From positions 2,108,001-2,172,000 of the forward strand of contig NC_085884.1 of NCBI RefSeq assembly GCF_035222275.1: DNA of 64,000 bases, in the 5' to 3' direction. Position 1 is the first letter of the stretch. Every line of letters starts with the position of its first letter. Below, one piece after another: positions 1 through 13,289 of the stretch. The translations under genes and the position numbers were made by a program. The notes under the pieces were generated by a model. That model searched no databases and was not told the origin of the DNA. It was given only the letters and a program-made list of their open reading frames with translations. The stretch is from Podospora bellae-mahoneyi. Taxonomy: Eukaryota; Ascomycota; Sordariomycetes; Sordariales; Podosporaceae.

Positions 1-71
1 CACCAAACACCGGTTGGCTATGCACACCTGTCAACGATGCTGACCCAATGAACTTGGCATATTCCTGTAGC

Positions 72-2354
72 TTAATCGCTGTCCTCATCATCCTCATCCT
101 CATCACTATCCTCCTCATCCGCCTCCTCCAGCCAATCCACCAAAACCTTGCACCTCTCCTTGACAGTGGTCATCGTGTCACCCTCGGCAGCTCTCCTATC
201 AGCCCACCAAGCGAGAATACCATCCTCCTCAAGCACATCCAAGGTGTAAAGCTGCTGAAGCAAAGCAGCAAGGAGTGTCCCAGCTCTACTAGGCTCAAGT
301 CCCCTAACGCTCACCAGCCCCTTTTGCAGCGCAAGCGCAAACTCGGTTTGCTGCTTGACATCGTCACCACCAACACCGACATCCTTGATGAACTTGACGG
401 CCCCGTTCTTGTCTTTGAGAACTCTCTCGGCAGCCTTGGCTGGTTCCAGACCACCATGCTCTGGGGTCAACATCTCGGCCGCACGCTTGGTAAACGCAAC
501 GGCAATAGCGCGGCGCATGGAGCTGTCTGAAGCGTTGTTAGCCAACCTAAGACCCATGAACTCCAGCTTGGCCGAGTCAAAGTCTGCATTGTCATCCCCC
601 CGAAGAGCATCCACCAAGCCATTGACTGCATCACCGTGGAAGGCATCAGGTTTGGAGGCATCGTCAGAGGTAAATGATGACAGGCGCTCCCTCTGCCCAT
701 CACCAGCATGCAAGTATCCAGCATGCTCGTCATCCTCATCTGAGTCATAGTCGTCCTCTGACGCGAGCGTAGAGACGGATAATGTGGAGATGTTGAGGCC
801 CTCAAGTGAGTAGATGAGGTTGTTTTGTAGCTGGGCTGGGTCTCCATCACCCTCATCATCAGAATCCGAATCTGAGTCGTCTGCCGTGACGCTGTAGACG
901 GTACCCTTTCCACCCGGCCCCACAAGAGAAGCGTCGTTCTCAACGGGCTGACCGTTATCCGTCTTGGCGGAAATCCGCGCTGGTGGCTTTGTTGGCAGCC
1001 TGACATCTCTATCGATCTCCACATTATAGGAAATCAGGGACCCCTCTGGGATTTGCGCATTCGCCCCTATCTTGACACCGCCTGCCAATATCGAGTGCGT
1101 AATGACGGCACCATCCTCAATGGTGGAATCATCAAAGATGTAGCTGTCCTTGATCTTGACATTCTTGCCAACCTGACACCTCCTCCCAACAACGCTGCCC
1201 GAGATAACGCTCCCAGCCTTGATGGATGTGTCCTTCCCAATGGCCGACTGTAACACCTTGCTCCCTCTTTCTACCAATACGCCCGACTCGACGAAAGAGT
1301 TGTTCTTGACCTTCTGGTATGATTGGTCGTGCATGAGGTTGCTGTCTGGCGCAAAGGGGAGCACCCATCGCTCGAGAATATCCTTGCTGATGCAATCGTA
1401 CATCTGCAGGTTGCTGGCGCGGGCCGCATACCCGTCCTCGAAGATCTCAGTGTAGATCAACTTGCCGTTTAGTTCCCAATCCTTCAGCACACCATGCAAA
1501 AAGTTTTTCCTCGGCAGCTCATAATCGAAACTCTCAGACCACAAGGCCAAGACATCGGGTGTGCAAATATCGATACCGCAGTCGATAAGGTCGCTTCGTA
1601 ATTCGAAAGATCCGTGCTTGAATACTGAAGGGTCCAAAAGTAGTCGTCGGTCCTTCATTAATGGGTGGATCTCATCGTACTGCAAGCACCTGCCGTCTGT
1701 GTCATCGATAACAAAGACAGGCGTGATACCTCGAGCTTTGGCGGCTCTGTGAGGTTCCTCTCCAACGGAGCGCAAAACAACTGTCATGCAGGCATCGCGG
1801 TTCGCTTCCCTTCTCGCTCTGTGCTTGGCCAGGATGCCATCTAGCTGGATGTTGGCGACCAGGTCACCATGGACGAGAATGAAGTCGCCCGAGATCAAAC
1901 TACGCTTGTCCAGGTCGCGAAGAAAGTCGCCGACTGAGGTGGCGTCGGATACTCGGATGAACTCAAGGGAGGAGAAGGGGGAGATGGCGCTGTTGGGGCT
2001 CCATCGTGTGGACTCGTGGATGTATTGCTCGATGTCTTCGGAGTGTGTGCCACAGTATATAAAGACCTCCTGTACGCCGTTCGAGGCAAGGAATTCGAGG
2101 GTATACTCGATGACTGGGATGTTGACCAAGGGGAGAAGACACTATGGATGGGATCAGTCATTGAGAATTCAATATGGTCGATTTGTAGCTGGGGGGTATA
2201 CCCTAGGCTTATCCAGAGTGAATGGTCTGAATCTGTCTTGGAAGTAATCGGCAATGATCACAGCCTGGAGGGCATCCTCTCTCTTGTCATCGCCGCCAGC
2301 CTTGGCAGGCTTCTTGCCCTTGCCGGTGGCGCCCTTACCACCTTGTTTGGACAT
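72..2354 (-). CDS. GCD6: Translation initiation factor eIF2B, epsilon subunit (catalytic GEF)
   Basis: Two exons, 2354-2202 and 2141-72, joined by a 60-base intron (GTATAC...ATAG), give 740 residues. The start MSKQGGK is followed by a Lys/Gly-rich tail and ILADYF-type sequence ending in DRFRPFTLDKPRC, which opens the nucleotidyltransferase-like domain (about 25-270). Left-handed beta-helix hexapeptide repeats lie at about 337-425. A Ser/Asp-rich linker at about 465-540 leads to the C-terminal W2 domain with its aromatic-acidic boxes (ILAWWADRR, then VDWLEEADEEDSDED). eIF2B epsilon exchanges GDP for GTP on eIF2 in the cytoplasm, and the W2 acidic boxes contact eIF2 (family knowledge). Length matches yeast Gcd6 (about 710). 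The intron splits the first conserved motif, so an annotation that starts in exon 2 would lose the N-terminus. Confidence 0.95.
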
Positions 2355-5345
2355 GTGGATTTTGGTTATCTTTCTGGTCAGTGACTGTGGTGAGTGCGAT
2401 TGCCAGGGGTAGCTCAAGTTGTGGATGGTAGCGCCTCGGTTTGGGCAACACAATGACGGAAACGGCCAGAGAATGAAATAGCTGTGCAAACTGACGTGTG
2501 AGTCAATCAATGCCCCCCCAATTCTCGAAACTTTAGAAGGTGGGACACCTCATGTGGGGCGCGGGGTAAATGTGGCTTGCAAGGCTGAGGGACGAGGCTC
2601 CGCCTTGGAAAGTAAACCGGAGTTGATATCAGATGGGAAGAGGCACATCAACCGTGAATTTAATAATTTGGGTGCTGGAATAGATGTAATTTTTTTATTC
2701 TACTTACAAGCTAATTCTTTTCAATTCATAATCACAAACACTGCTGGCATCCGTCTATCTCCTTCCAAGGAAGTCATTCAGCCTTTCTCACAAGTCCTGT
2801 TGGATATCTCTGTCCAGATTCTCTACCATATCTCCACGATGATGCAGGCACCATCAGTTGAATCTATTCATGAGCATGACTTTCTAGTTCTCTCCATCAA
2901 GTTTTGATCTCGGAGCACGAATACAACAGCTCCTCGCCAAGGCCGTGATTACACGAACCATGCGGTGCACCGTGCGCTGCCGACACAGCATGACAGGGGT
3001 TGATATTGCGGCGCCAGGAATGGGCCGGGCTAGAACGTCTTGTGGAACAGAAAACCGGACCATATTTTCTTACGCTATCATCAAGTACCAAAGAACGAAA
3101 TGTCCGTGAATTTCGTATTATTACACTTTGCTTTTAGCTGAAGCTTTGCTGTTGGCAATTTGGTTCAGTAGAGAATGTGAAAAGGTATTCAAACCAGACT
3201 CCAAGGCTGTACGTGAGTGTGGCTGAAAACCTTCATACCACCAGATATCGTTGTCAAGGACGATGAAACCCTCAAATTTGGGGGAAACGTCATTACAATA
3301 CAGTGCAGTACTTACTCCTGGTAGATGGAGATGGGCCGAACAGAAGGGAGCACCCGCTGTTAGTTCCCAAGGAGTTTGAACGGTTGGGACCCGCCTGATC
3401 TCACGATCAGATATCCATGGAGGGATGAACGGATAGCGAACCTTCATGTGGGACAGGCGTTGATTTGCCATGAAGTCGGCCTTGATAAGATCTTACTTTG
3501 CTGTAAGGTGGGCTGATTGTGCGGTGGCTTGCCATACTTCAAGACGCACGCAGGCTGTCCAGTATTCCTCAGAAGCCCACAGGCTTCCCTCCTCCAGAAG
3601 CACATATCGCCATATCATTGAAGTCGTCTGATAACCCACACTCATAGTGATATCCTTCAGCGGCCTTCAAGACCTCCAGTTGGTGATCACAGCGGCGCAT
3701 CAGTGCCGGTGTTACCGTTGCAACCCTTCTCGTGACGTCTGAAATACACTAAGAGAGTCTAGAACCCTAGCCCAAGCCGCCCAGCAAGGGCCAGAACTCT
3801 ATGGATCGCGGAAGCAAGCCCAAGCTTATGTACCCAGCCGCCGTTATCAGGAAGTTCCAGTGTTTTTCCTCTGGACGCCCAGCACTGCCGCCATGCGCTA
3901 TGGCTGTCCGGGGGCAGGGAACAAGGGGACAACAAGCACAGATGATAAACCTAAAAACCTCAACCTCGAACCTATCCCGTCTGCTAAAAAGCCACGAAGG
4001 ATCCTCCTGTCTCGGACAGGTGAACCCGTCAAGAAGCACACAGCCAACGGCCCGATTGTATCGTTGAGTTTCTCCCCTCTGCTTGGTTGCCCTGTTGCTG
4101 TTCCCTCACTTTTTCAGCCCTCCACCGCCTCATCGTACCATGTGTCCATCCATCACACGAACAAGTGAGGAAGTAGATACCGAGGTGGTCTTTATTGTCC
4201 TACCAAAACGCTTGGCCTGCCTTACCTCCGACCATCTGCAGGTGATGTTATTTATAATAGGAAGCAGCAGCAGCGAAGGCAAAATGCGAGGCCAGCACAC
4301 GAGGAGACCACCACCACTACCTACCCCCTCTCATGCAAGCAATGTCTCGCACCTGCGTGGGAAAGCAAACACCCTCCCTCCTCCTCCTTCTCCTCACCGT
4401 CCAGCCAGCAACAAAAGATTCCCCATTCTCCGCTTCCTCACATTCCCATCCGTTTTCATCAGTGGAAAGTTTTTGTTTCACTGGCATCATCAGGCCCGTC
4501 GGCTCTTCCCTAGCGGCTGTCTCAGCCAGCCAGCCGCTTTCAAACTATCGATGGGAAAAACTACCGCCGACTACCAACAACCGGGAGAGAAAGAAAGCAA
4601 CAAACCAACCAACTCATCTCACTCAGTGTGTAGTGTGTGTGTGCCGGCAATCACGGGCCTCCGAGTGGGAGATGGTCCAGACCATTCCATCGTAATGGCC
4701 TGTTTTGTTGTTCCGTCTCTTCCGCCCGCCGTTGGGGAACTTTCTGGCAGTAGGGGTAGGTAAAGTAAGGAAGGATCGACTTATATTATTGTGTTCTAGA
4801 CTCCGCCCCCCCCCGGTTACCTTTAACTACTACACTACCACCATGTTTCATCTTCTTAGCGTCCCCCCTCTTTGCTTTGTTTGTTTGCCATTTCTTGTTG
4901 GCGCTGATATACACATAGTATTCCTCATTCTCACACTTTTCAAATCACACACACACACAAACCATTTCTCGCTTTTCAAACAAGCAGCTCGTTTCTCAGT
5001 TTTCTCTCATCCGAAACCTTTCTCTTTTTTGAATTATATTTTCGTTTCCTCCCCTAGCCCAAACCCTATGAGCTTGAATAGTTTCAAGAGAGACTTATAT
5101 AACACCCCCAACAACCCAAACCACACATTGACCCCGTGGTTGACCACCCATATACCCAAAAAATAATCCGTTGCCTTGTATACAGAAAAGAAAACATTTA
5201 GGTGCCCCACCCCCCATCCTCCCCCAAAACCATTCTCTAGATAACCCTCACAATACACACTCACATGCAGGCCACGACGGACCGAAAAGACACATTACGA
5301 CAGCATCAAAGCGCCGATAGACGAACCCCCGAACCACCTTATCTT
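2355..5345. other. Intergenic region between eIF2B epsilon and SKN7
   Basis: This holds the eIF2B epsilon promoter (about 2355-2650) and the 3' flank of SKN7. The plus strand is strongly pyrimidine-rich from about 4300 to 5260, with poly-C (4806-4814) and CACACA tracts, which resembles a fungal leader or promoter more than coding DNA. Open frames here (for example minus 3121-3471, 116 codons) show no recognisable domain. I see no RNA gene. Confidence 0.5.
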
Positions 5346-7807
5346 TTACCCAACATACCCCCCTTGACCAGGGCCATACAACCTCTGCCTCTTCTCCGGC
5401 CGATCATCCCCCGCACCTCCTCCCATCCCTCCCATCTCGGGCAGTCTCGTCACCGGCCCTGGCCCAGCCTGCATGTACCCCGCATACTGCTGCTGCTGCT
5501 GCTGTCCCGGCCCCGGCCCCCTCTGCGAACCCCCCGGGGTCAGCACCATCCCGCCCACCCCTTGCCCGCTCCCAACAGCGTTCATATACCCGCCTTGATC
5601 CAGCCGGGGGCTAGCATGCTGCTGCTGCTGCTGGACCTGCTGCTGCTGGGCCTGCTGCTGTTGAACCTGCTGCATGGTCGTGCCGGGGGAGTGCCACGAC
5701 GCGGTCGTCGAAGGAGACGGTATGGGTGTCTGCTCGTACTTGACCTGGACCTGGGCAGCCTGGTTGATGGCAGCTTGCATCGAGGCTGCCATGTTGGCGT
5801 TGGCGTAGCCGCCTGTCGGGGGGCCCGGGCCGCCGGCGGTTTGCTGCCCTCCTCCGCCGTTGCCGGCCGAGGTGGGGTCGTTAGGATCGTTGAGCACGCC
5901 GGCCGATTGGGGGTCTTTGAGCATGCGGGTGAGGTGCTTTTTGAGGATGCGGACCATGCCATCTCTTGTGAAGGGCTTGGCTAGGACGTCGTTCATTCCT
6001 GGTGGCAAAGACATTAGGACCTGGGGTAAGTATATGTGGAAGAGAAGGCAACTTACCGAACTGGAAATAGGTCTGGATATCTTCTTGTCGAATGTTGGAT
6101 GTCATGGCGATGATGGGGATTTGCGGCGTCACCATCCGGATCATGGCCGTGGCGGAAACGCCGTCTAGGTTGGGCATGATGATGTCCATAAAGACGAGGT
6201 CGAACCGGTCAGCATCCGTGTTAATCTTTTCGACAGCCTCGAGGCCGTCACGCTACAAGGAAGGCAAGAAAACACGTTAGCCACGTTTTCCGGGCATCGA
6301 ATTCCCGGAGGCGGACTTACAGCAGTCTCGACACTACAATCCATATTCGTCAGGAACTTGGACCCGATCCTTGCGCACGTCTTGTCGTCCTCTACCAACA
6401 AAATCTGCGGCTTCTTTCCTCTCCACAGTGAGCCGTTCTGCTCCTTGCCCGGTGGAGGTGAGATTTGCGATGGCGCCTCGGTCATCACATTAGGGTTACT
6501 GAGCGGTCGGCTGTATGGGATATTGTGGATGTGGTCGGCGTGGAATGGATCGATACCCTGTGTTTGGCCCACAGGATACACAAGATGTCTTGGATCGCTG
6601 AAGGGATCGTGCACAACGTTCATCGAGGTCTGGGGACCGGCGTGGGTGAACATGACGGAGGAACCTGCGCTCTCGGCCGGGGAGCCGTTTTGGTGGTAGG
6701 CCATGGACAACCTTTCGAGTTCGCGGTCGGCCTGAGAGTCGGGAGATACCCCGTTAAGGATCTCACGCGCACGTCGCAGTTCCGGAGCTGGCTCGTCGGT
6801 CCCGTCTGGCAGCAGTCCCAAGGTTCCCTGGTGATAGTTGGTGCCGGAGTGGCTCGAGTGGGAAGACTGGGCTGAATGGCGGCTGTTGCGTCGTCTGTCC
6901 TCCATGTTGTTGAGGTGTGATATCAGCTCGTTGGACGCCTGACTTTGGGCGCGGAGCATCTTTTGCAAACTCAGAACCTCAGCGACGAGCAGCCGGTTCG
7001 TGCGATCGAGTTCAAGGTACTGCTCTTGCAAGGTTTGTATCTGAACATTGGTGGCATTCAGGGATTCGCTAAGGACCACGATCTGCTGCGATGCTGGGAA
7101 CGCATCTTCTGTTGGAGGTGGTTTTCGGGGCGCCGGCGCTTTCCTCCGGATGTTGTCCAGTTGGTCTTTTCTGTCTGCCCGAAACTCGGGATGCTTGAAT
7201 TCCCAGGCCTTTTTTCGAGAAGAAATTCATCGTCAGTCCATGCGCGCGCAAGAGGTAAGAAGGTAGAGACGGGAGAGAATGTCAAACATACATCCCGGCC
7301 ATATGGCGCCTCGCCACTCTCTTCGTTGTGCCTAACTTTGTGGAAGTCGTACTTGTTTAGTTGGCGCACGAAACTCGCAAAATTGCTGTGTTTGAAATGT
7401 TTGGGGAGGATTGTTTTCGTGAATTTCTCGTTCTGTTCATGCCGAATGTCAATGTCTATTTCTCGATCCAGCGCTGGAGACGACGCAGCATACCTCCAAC
7501 ACCACAAAACTGTCGCCTTCGGGACTCCATCGTACTACCGAGTTGTAAGAGGGATCCTCGAGCATTCTGCGACGTCATCGTAAGCTTTCGTCCTGGATCT
7601 CGGGTTTGAAGAGGTTCATTGGCTACATACTTGTAGAGTTTGCGCACCTGGAGGACGGAGAGCTATGTTAACAACTGGTAAACCGGCTTGCGACAAAGGG
7701 AATAGGGGCAGCTGGCTGCAGAAAGGGAGCTCACTTACAAAGTCGCTGGAGTTATTCCCAGGCTGGGCGGCGGCGGGAGCCCCCGAGTCACTATCTGGTG
7801 GCGGCAT
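5346..7807 (-). CDS. SKN7: Skn7-type response regulator transcription factor (HSF domain + receiver)
   Basis: Seven exons: 7807-7739, 7647-7631, 7566-7494, 7432-7292, 7208-6321, 6252-6057 and 5998-5346, giving 678 residues. Residues about 20-115 are a heat-shock-factor DNA-binding domain (SSDFVRKLYKMLEDPS..., [20 protein letters not shown]). A coiled coil covers about 143-207. A receiver domain covers about 369-485: acidic pair D374/D375, phosphoacceptor D419 in VFMDIIMP, and conserved K469 in LAKPFT. The C-terminus is Gln/Pro-rich, coded by CAG runs. By family, Skn7 takes phosphate from a Sln1/Ypd1-type histidine-kinase relay and activates osmotic, oxidative-stress and cell-wall genes in the nucleus. 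Exon 2 is only 17 bases and encodes VRKLYK of the DNA-binding domain. The start sits just upstream of the domain, as is usual for this family. Confidence 0.95.
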
Positions 7808-10800
7808 GATCGCGATGTAGGTAACAGCGTCCTTCCGAGATTTCGAGGATTGGGTAGGAGACGCGATTCCGTAGAGTGGTCTCGAACACACACACAGCTA
7901 CACACGCCTAACACACCACACACACACGCACACGCACACACACACGCACCCACGATAACAACGGGGGGTGTGGTGTGTGCTGCGATAAGGCCTGGAACCT
8001 TTAGGTATGTAAGTAGCTAGCAAGTAAGTTGGTAGCACCAGTATAAGGGAATAAAACACAGATGCCCACCCCCTATGCCAAAAGCAAAAGCCCAGCAAGC
8101 AAGCAATTGCGCAAAACTGGGAATAACGGATAAGGTTTCGGGTGTTGGATAAGGTAGGTAGGATTCCAAGGGATCCAAAAAGAGAGAGCTCGAGTGTCCA
8201 ACCTCGCCCCGAAAAAGCACACACGCTCCCAAGTTCCAGTCTTCTTTCTCTCGAGCCTTCTCCACTGGGGGAACCTTGGTGCTGGGGAGGGGGGAAATCG
8301 TAAAAGGGCGAAATGCAGCGGTTTTCCCTGTTGTCCGGACCTGCGCCTTTCGTTTTTTTTTCTTTTGTTTCGTTCCCACTTTTCGTTCGCAGTCCTTTCG
8401 GTATCATAGGTTGGCCGGACGCGGTCGAGTCGGCGGGCCGTCCGTCTCCTCACGACGTAATGTTCTGATGGCTTGTCCAACTGCTTGGGCCGCTTGTTCC
8501 AGAAGGAGGAGTGGGGAGTATTAAGGCAATAACAAAAAAAGAGGGATCTCGCCCACTTCCCCCTCTCACGTCGTCAGTGTGTGCAGATGTACTCTGTAGA
8601 AATAAATAAATGTTGCTTTAAATAGGAGCCCCGACTGACAGTGGGAAAGACCACAACTGCAGGAGGCGATTGCGGAGAAAGCGACAAGGAAAAGGGTCTT
8701 GCGTAGCGTAGGCCCTGATTGAGTGGGTTCGAAAACCGGGTAGCAAGGGGTTTTAACGGCGTTATGATTGGGGTTGGGAAATTTGGCGATTCTCAAAAAC
8801 ATGGGAATTCTCCAAAATCTTTCGCTTTTCGCGGTGCCGGAGAGAGCCAAGAGACTGGCACCTCACCCTTTTACCGGCGGCGAGGGTGAAGGCCGAGGGG
8901 GGGGGGGGCAGAAGCAGATGTGACGGGGGTGTCAGGAGAGACGTCATTCAGTCACCTTCGAAAAGGAGATCCCCGAAATGGATTCACTTGCTTGCGGTGA
9001 GATGCAAGATGTTTCCTCTCATCAACCGATGAAAGACCACGGCCGGTGGAATGCAGCAGCAGGGCGGGGCCGTGGTGTAGTGGAGGTGCAGGTCCAATAT
9101 CGGAGGATGGTGATGATCAGCGAAGCACCTGTAGCCCCAGGTGTGCATTCACCGCATTATCTTTCGCACCCAGTCACCCAGTGCCCCCATTGTTGATATG
9201 TCGTTCAGACGAGTGCGATGCGGGGGGGCTTGTCGCTTTTAGGGACAGGCGTCGATCTCGTGCTGGTGGCGTTCCTTCTGCTTGTGAGACTGGGGTCTGA
9301 CCCCTGGAGCATCATCACTGGGCGCCGCAGCCCAGCACCTGAGCAGCAAAAGTCGTCGCGCCGTCACCAGTTTCCATTTTTGCAACGCTGGAGGCACATT
9401 TCCTGGCTCACGAGAGCAAAGCGCCAACTGCCCAACTGCCACGCTGCACCGAGGGTCCTGAGCCCAAGGAACTGCTGTGGTATATGCCTAAGCCCCCGCT
9501 AGGACAACTAGACAAAACAAACTATCAAACTCGAATCACTCCACATGCTATTTTCCAGTGCAGTGGCAAGAGAATGCCAAAGCACACTTTGACAGACGTC
9601 AAAGCTCTTCCATCGGACCATTGATATTGGATTGTGCCGGAAGACCGAATCGATGCAAGATAGGTTAGTTCACATCGATATGCCACCCCCTGAGCCTCAG
9701 AGCTCTCTGGAAACTCATTTATATCTCTCCAATTGCTTCATACCTAGGACTAATAGATATTGTGGTCTTTCAAGTTTTAAACACCACCACACAGAGCCTT
9801 GTTTCAGCCTGAAGACGAGACCCCCTGGTGGAGTTCACACCTCGCTAACCACACTTCTCAACCAACTTTTTCAACTCTCTTTCCAACAGTCAAAACTCTT
9901 ACTGGCAACCCACCCCCAACATCCGAGCTTCTCTCCCTTCAAACCCCCCATCTCCACCAACTTTGTCTTGTCCCAAGTCACTCGTGCCGATACCCGAGCT
10001 TCCAAGCCTTGGTAGAAGGGACCTTCCATGGAAATAGGCGGCACCTGGACCCCAACTCGGGCAACGATCGACACCGGCACGTTGCGGTTCATGCCAGCAC
10101 ATGTTCCGCTACTTTTTTTCCTTCGCTGTTTCTTTTCTTTGACGGTATGCCGTAAGGAATAATGTATACAAGGACACCTGGGGCTGTTATACTAGTGTAC
10201 CACTCCCTCGGGCCGCCTGCCGAAAAAGATTTTGATATTGGCTAGGAGGACCTGGCTGGAGACAAGAGTACACTATACTTCCAAACACGAGCTGCTAGCA
10301 CTAACTCCCTGCCTATGGCAACCAGCTCGTCCTCAAATCTCCTGATCCCAATGTCAGGCCATGGTACAGAATATGCAACCGAGGAATGCGCACTTGGTTA
10401 TTTACAGCCCCCTTTCTTCATGACACATCCGTGCAGACCGGACTGTGTGAAAAAGCTTGTTACTTGCAGCTGAGACATGTCTGTCGGAGACTATCCAGCG
10501 CAAAAAAAATCATCAGATGACATGACGACATTTTACTTTTTCTCTCAACAACGACAAAATGTTTCATCTCATTACTCCAACAGTAACAAACAGGACGCAC
10601 AAGAGAAGAAAACAGAAAAGGGAAAGACAAAAACAAGGATCCTCCTATATCCTTATGCGGGTGTGCCTATATGTATATACGTACTGCTTTTTGTGCCAAA
10701 GTTGTGTGTGGTGTTGAAAAAAAGGTAAAAAGCGAATGTGTTTGTGTTTGTGTGAGAAAGCGATCCCCTATCCTCAACCCCAGCTCACGAGCAACCCGAC

Positions 10801-11081
10801 CCCTTTGACTCCATCCAAAAAGGGGGTATAATGTTCCAACCATCCGATGTGCTTACATCCCATCGTCATCACCACCCTCTTCCCCCCAACCCTTCCTCAT
10901 ACCCAATGCTCACTTTCCCTTCTTGGTATCCCCCATCTTGCGTTAACAACGGCAATGACAACAACAACAACAACAACAACAAAACACCCTCCTCAACAAA
11001 AACAACAGCACCAACGAAGAGAAAACACTTTACCAAAAAAACAAGAAGAAAAAAAGAACAACGAGACATAACTCCCCTCAA
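7808..11081. other. Intergenic region between SKN7 promoter and membrane-protein gene
   Basis: Contains the SKN7 promoter and leader (about 7808-8700) with a CA-rich stretch near 7888-7950 and a poly-G run near 8899-8909. From 9000 to 11081 only scattered short frames occur, none with a domain or codon pattern I can support. An (AAC)n run lies at about 10960-10982, just downstream of the next gene. Confidence 0.45.
7886..7952. repeat. CA-rich simple-sequence tract in SKN7 leader/promoter
   Basis: Imperfect CA dinucleotide repeats, interrupted by CACG and CACAC variants, about 80 bases upstream of the SKN7 start codon. Probably neutral slippage, possibly part of the 5' leader. Confidence 0.7.
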
Positions 11082-11760
11082 CTAAATCGCCTTCCCAACA
11101 CTCCTCCCACTCCCCCCAGTCCCCACCCTCCTAATCCTCTCCATCCCCCCCTCCTCCTCATCCCTCCATCCACCCGTCCCAGTAGTCGGACTCCCACCCC
11201 TAGCCACAACCGCTGGCCCAACATCCGGCCCGGGATCCCTCCACCCCCCACCTTCCTCAAACCCCCCCAAACTACTCACCCCACTAGAGTACTTGCTCGA
11301 AAAGCTCTCCGCCCTCTGGCCCCTTTTCACCACCACCGCCGACTGCGGCTTCCTAATAACCACACTCCCACTCACGCTCCCTGTCCCTACCGTCCCTGCC
11401 GTAGACGAAATAATGCTCGCCTTTTTCCCTTCAATCAGGATAGGAGGGGGTATATTCCCCATGCCGAGGAACTCTGGCCTTTCAAGGTCAAAGGGGTCAG
11501 AGCGGAATTTGTTGCGGCCCGGGATGGTGGTTGTTGTTACTGTGGTGGTGAAGGAGTCGCGGATGCTGTCGCGGTATAGGGTTGATTGTTCGCGGGGGGG
11601 ACCACCGGTGGTAGTAAAAGATTGGCCTCGGGAGCGGCGGATGTCGGATATGTAGGTTGTTGGTTTGCCTATGGCGTTGGCGTCGGAGAAGGGGTTCAAC
11701 GGCGGGGGTTGGGCTGAGGAGCGGGGAGGGAGGGTGACGGCGTTGGCGTCGCTGAAGGGG

Positions 11761-11793
<33 letters not shown>

Positions 11794-13289
11794 TGGGAGG
11801 TGGAGGAAGAAAAGGGGTTGAGTCCGGAGAGGAAGTGATCTGTGCTAGAGGTGCTCCTCCGGTTGTTGCGCGACAGTGACCCGCGGCGGCGTTGGGCTTC
11901 GTGGTCGAGTTCGGATTCGTCCATTCCTAGCAGGGTCAGAAAGTCGGGTTGTTGTTGGTTTTGGCTGGGCAGGTTGTTGGCCATGGCGTTCTTCTCCGCG
12001 GTGGCGTTGTAGTTGCCCATCGCTGCTAGGTTGTCACTTGCCGGGTCTCGGTTCTTGAAGCCAATATCGGGTTTCATCCGGGAGAAGAAGTCGACGAATC
12101 GGTCTCTGGCTGATGCTTCACCTCCGCGGGTGTTGACTCCTGCTGAGCCGTTCCTGCTGTGGGCGATGTCGTTCGCGTCGATGAACTGCGACGTGCCCCG
12201 GTCCAGGTTGACCGAGTGCGAGCTGCTGCCTCCTGTCTTGTTTCTGACGTGGGCGCGGAACTTGTTGAAGTTGATCCCCAGGGCCGCCTTGACTTTCTCG
12301 CTCACTGGGGTTGGACCGATGCTCCCTCGCTGGATGATATAGGGGCCCCCTTTTTCGTGTCTGTCAAAGGAGGTCGCATCGAGCGGAGTCAGAAGAGTGC
12401 TCCGTCTTTTCCTGAGCATCCGACGCCTCCACCACCAGAAGAAGAAGGCCAGTATGCTGAGGGCAACCACACCTCCGATGACACCTCCTGCCACGGCCAA
12501 GGTTGATTGCACTGCGTTGCTGTTGGAAGCTCCTGATGAACCTGCTGTCATGTCGGTATCGGGAAAGGCTCCACCACCAGCCGTGCCCTGAGGCGGCACG
12601 CCCCCAATGGTGGGCGAGACCGGTGTTGCTGCTGGGCCCCCATCAGGAAAGACTCCCGGGGGACGCGATAGAGAATCCGAACTGTCCGTCTCCGAAGTCC
12701 CTGGCAGCGCATTGGTAGAAGAGGCTATTACTCTGTTATCAGTCTGACTGTTCCGCGTGGCAGACGGCTCAACCATGAACTGCTGAGACGGGGCAAGTTC
12801 TGCAATGACAGTGAAGGACTGGAGATTAGCGCCAGCATCAGGCTGGAGTACAATAGGCAGAGGAGACAACGACGACACCGGCGGCGGGGGGGCGACCGGC
12901 GGCGGAGAGATCTCGGCTGGTGCCTGTACCACTTGCACCGATTCTGGCGCTGGGCTGGGAGGTGTAATGATGGGTGAGTTGATGACAGCCGGGGGGGAGC
13001 TCGTCGTACTTGGAGCAACAATCTCTTGCTCTACTTCATTGCCATCATTGGCAGCAGGATCTGCTCTGTTGTCTCCTGCCCCTACCACTACCACTGCTGT
13101 CGTCTCGGCTGGTGCTGGCTCGGGCGTCGGCGTCGGCTGGACCTCGATGATGGCTGGCGGCGGTGTCGTCTGGACGGGGGCTGGCGTGTTCACGTCGGGC
13201 GACGCAACTGCCACCTTGGGTATTGCCGTACATCTCCTCCCCTCGATCGATGTGAAGAATGCTCCCGCTGGGAGGTTGTTTGATGCCAT
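11082..13289 (-). CDS. Single-pass membrane protein, Pro/Ser/Thr-rich ectodomain, fungal-specific
   Basis: An uninterrupted frame of 735 residues. The start MASNNLPAGA at 13289 has a good context (AACAAGATGG). An in-frame upstream extension to 13391 lacks an ATG and is not signal-peptide-like. Residues 1-260 are rich in Pro, Thr, Ser and Ala with little predicted fold. One membrane segment lies at about 263-287 (LAVAGGVIGGVVALSILAFF) and is followed at once by a WWWRRRMLRKRR stop-transfer block. The cytoplasmic tail of about 445 residues is low-complexity, with an Asn run coded by a (GTT)n tract at 11761-11793 and repeated NPFSDANA motifs. This layout resembles Mid2/Wsc-like sensor-type proteins of filamentous fungi, but no clear N-terminal signal peptide or WSC cysteines are seen, so the function is open. 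Confidence 0.85.
11761..11793. repeat. (GTT)n microsatellite encoding poly-Asn
   Basis: About eleven TTG/TTGTTG units within the membrane-protein gene. On the minus strand they read AAC codons and give an Asn tract between SSSTSQ and PFSDAN in the cytoplasmic tail. Expected to vary in length between strains. Confidence 0.85.

Noticed and set aside
3121-3471. 116-codon minus-strand ORF
   Set aside because: Has an ATG and mixed composition, but no domain, no supporting exon neighbours and no clear promoter; could be chance.
5265-5984. 239-codon plus-strand ORF over the SKN7 3' exon
   Set aside because: Antisense of the CAG-rich Gln tail of SKN7; its Leu/Pro/Arg runs come from the repeats.
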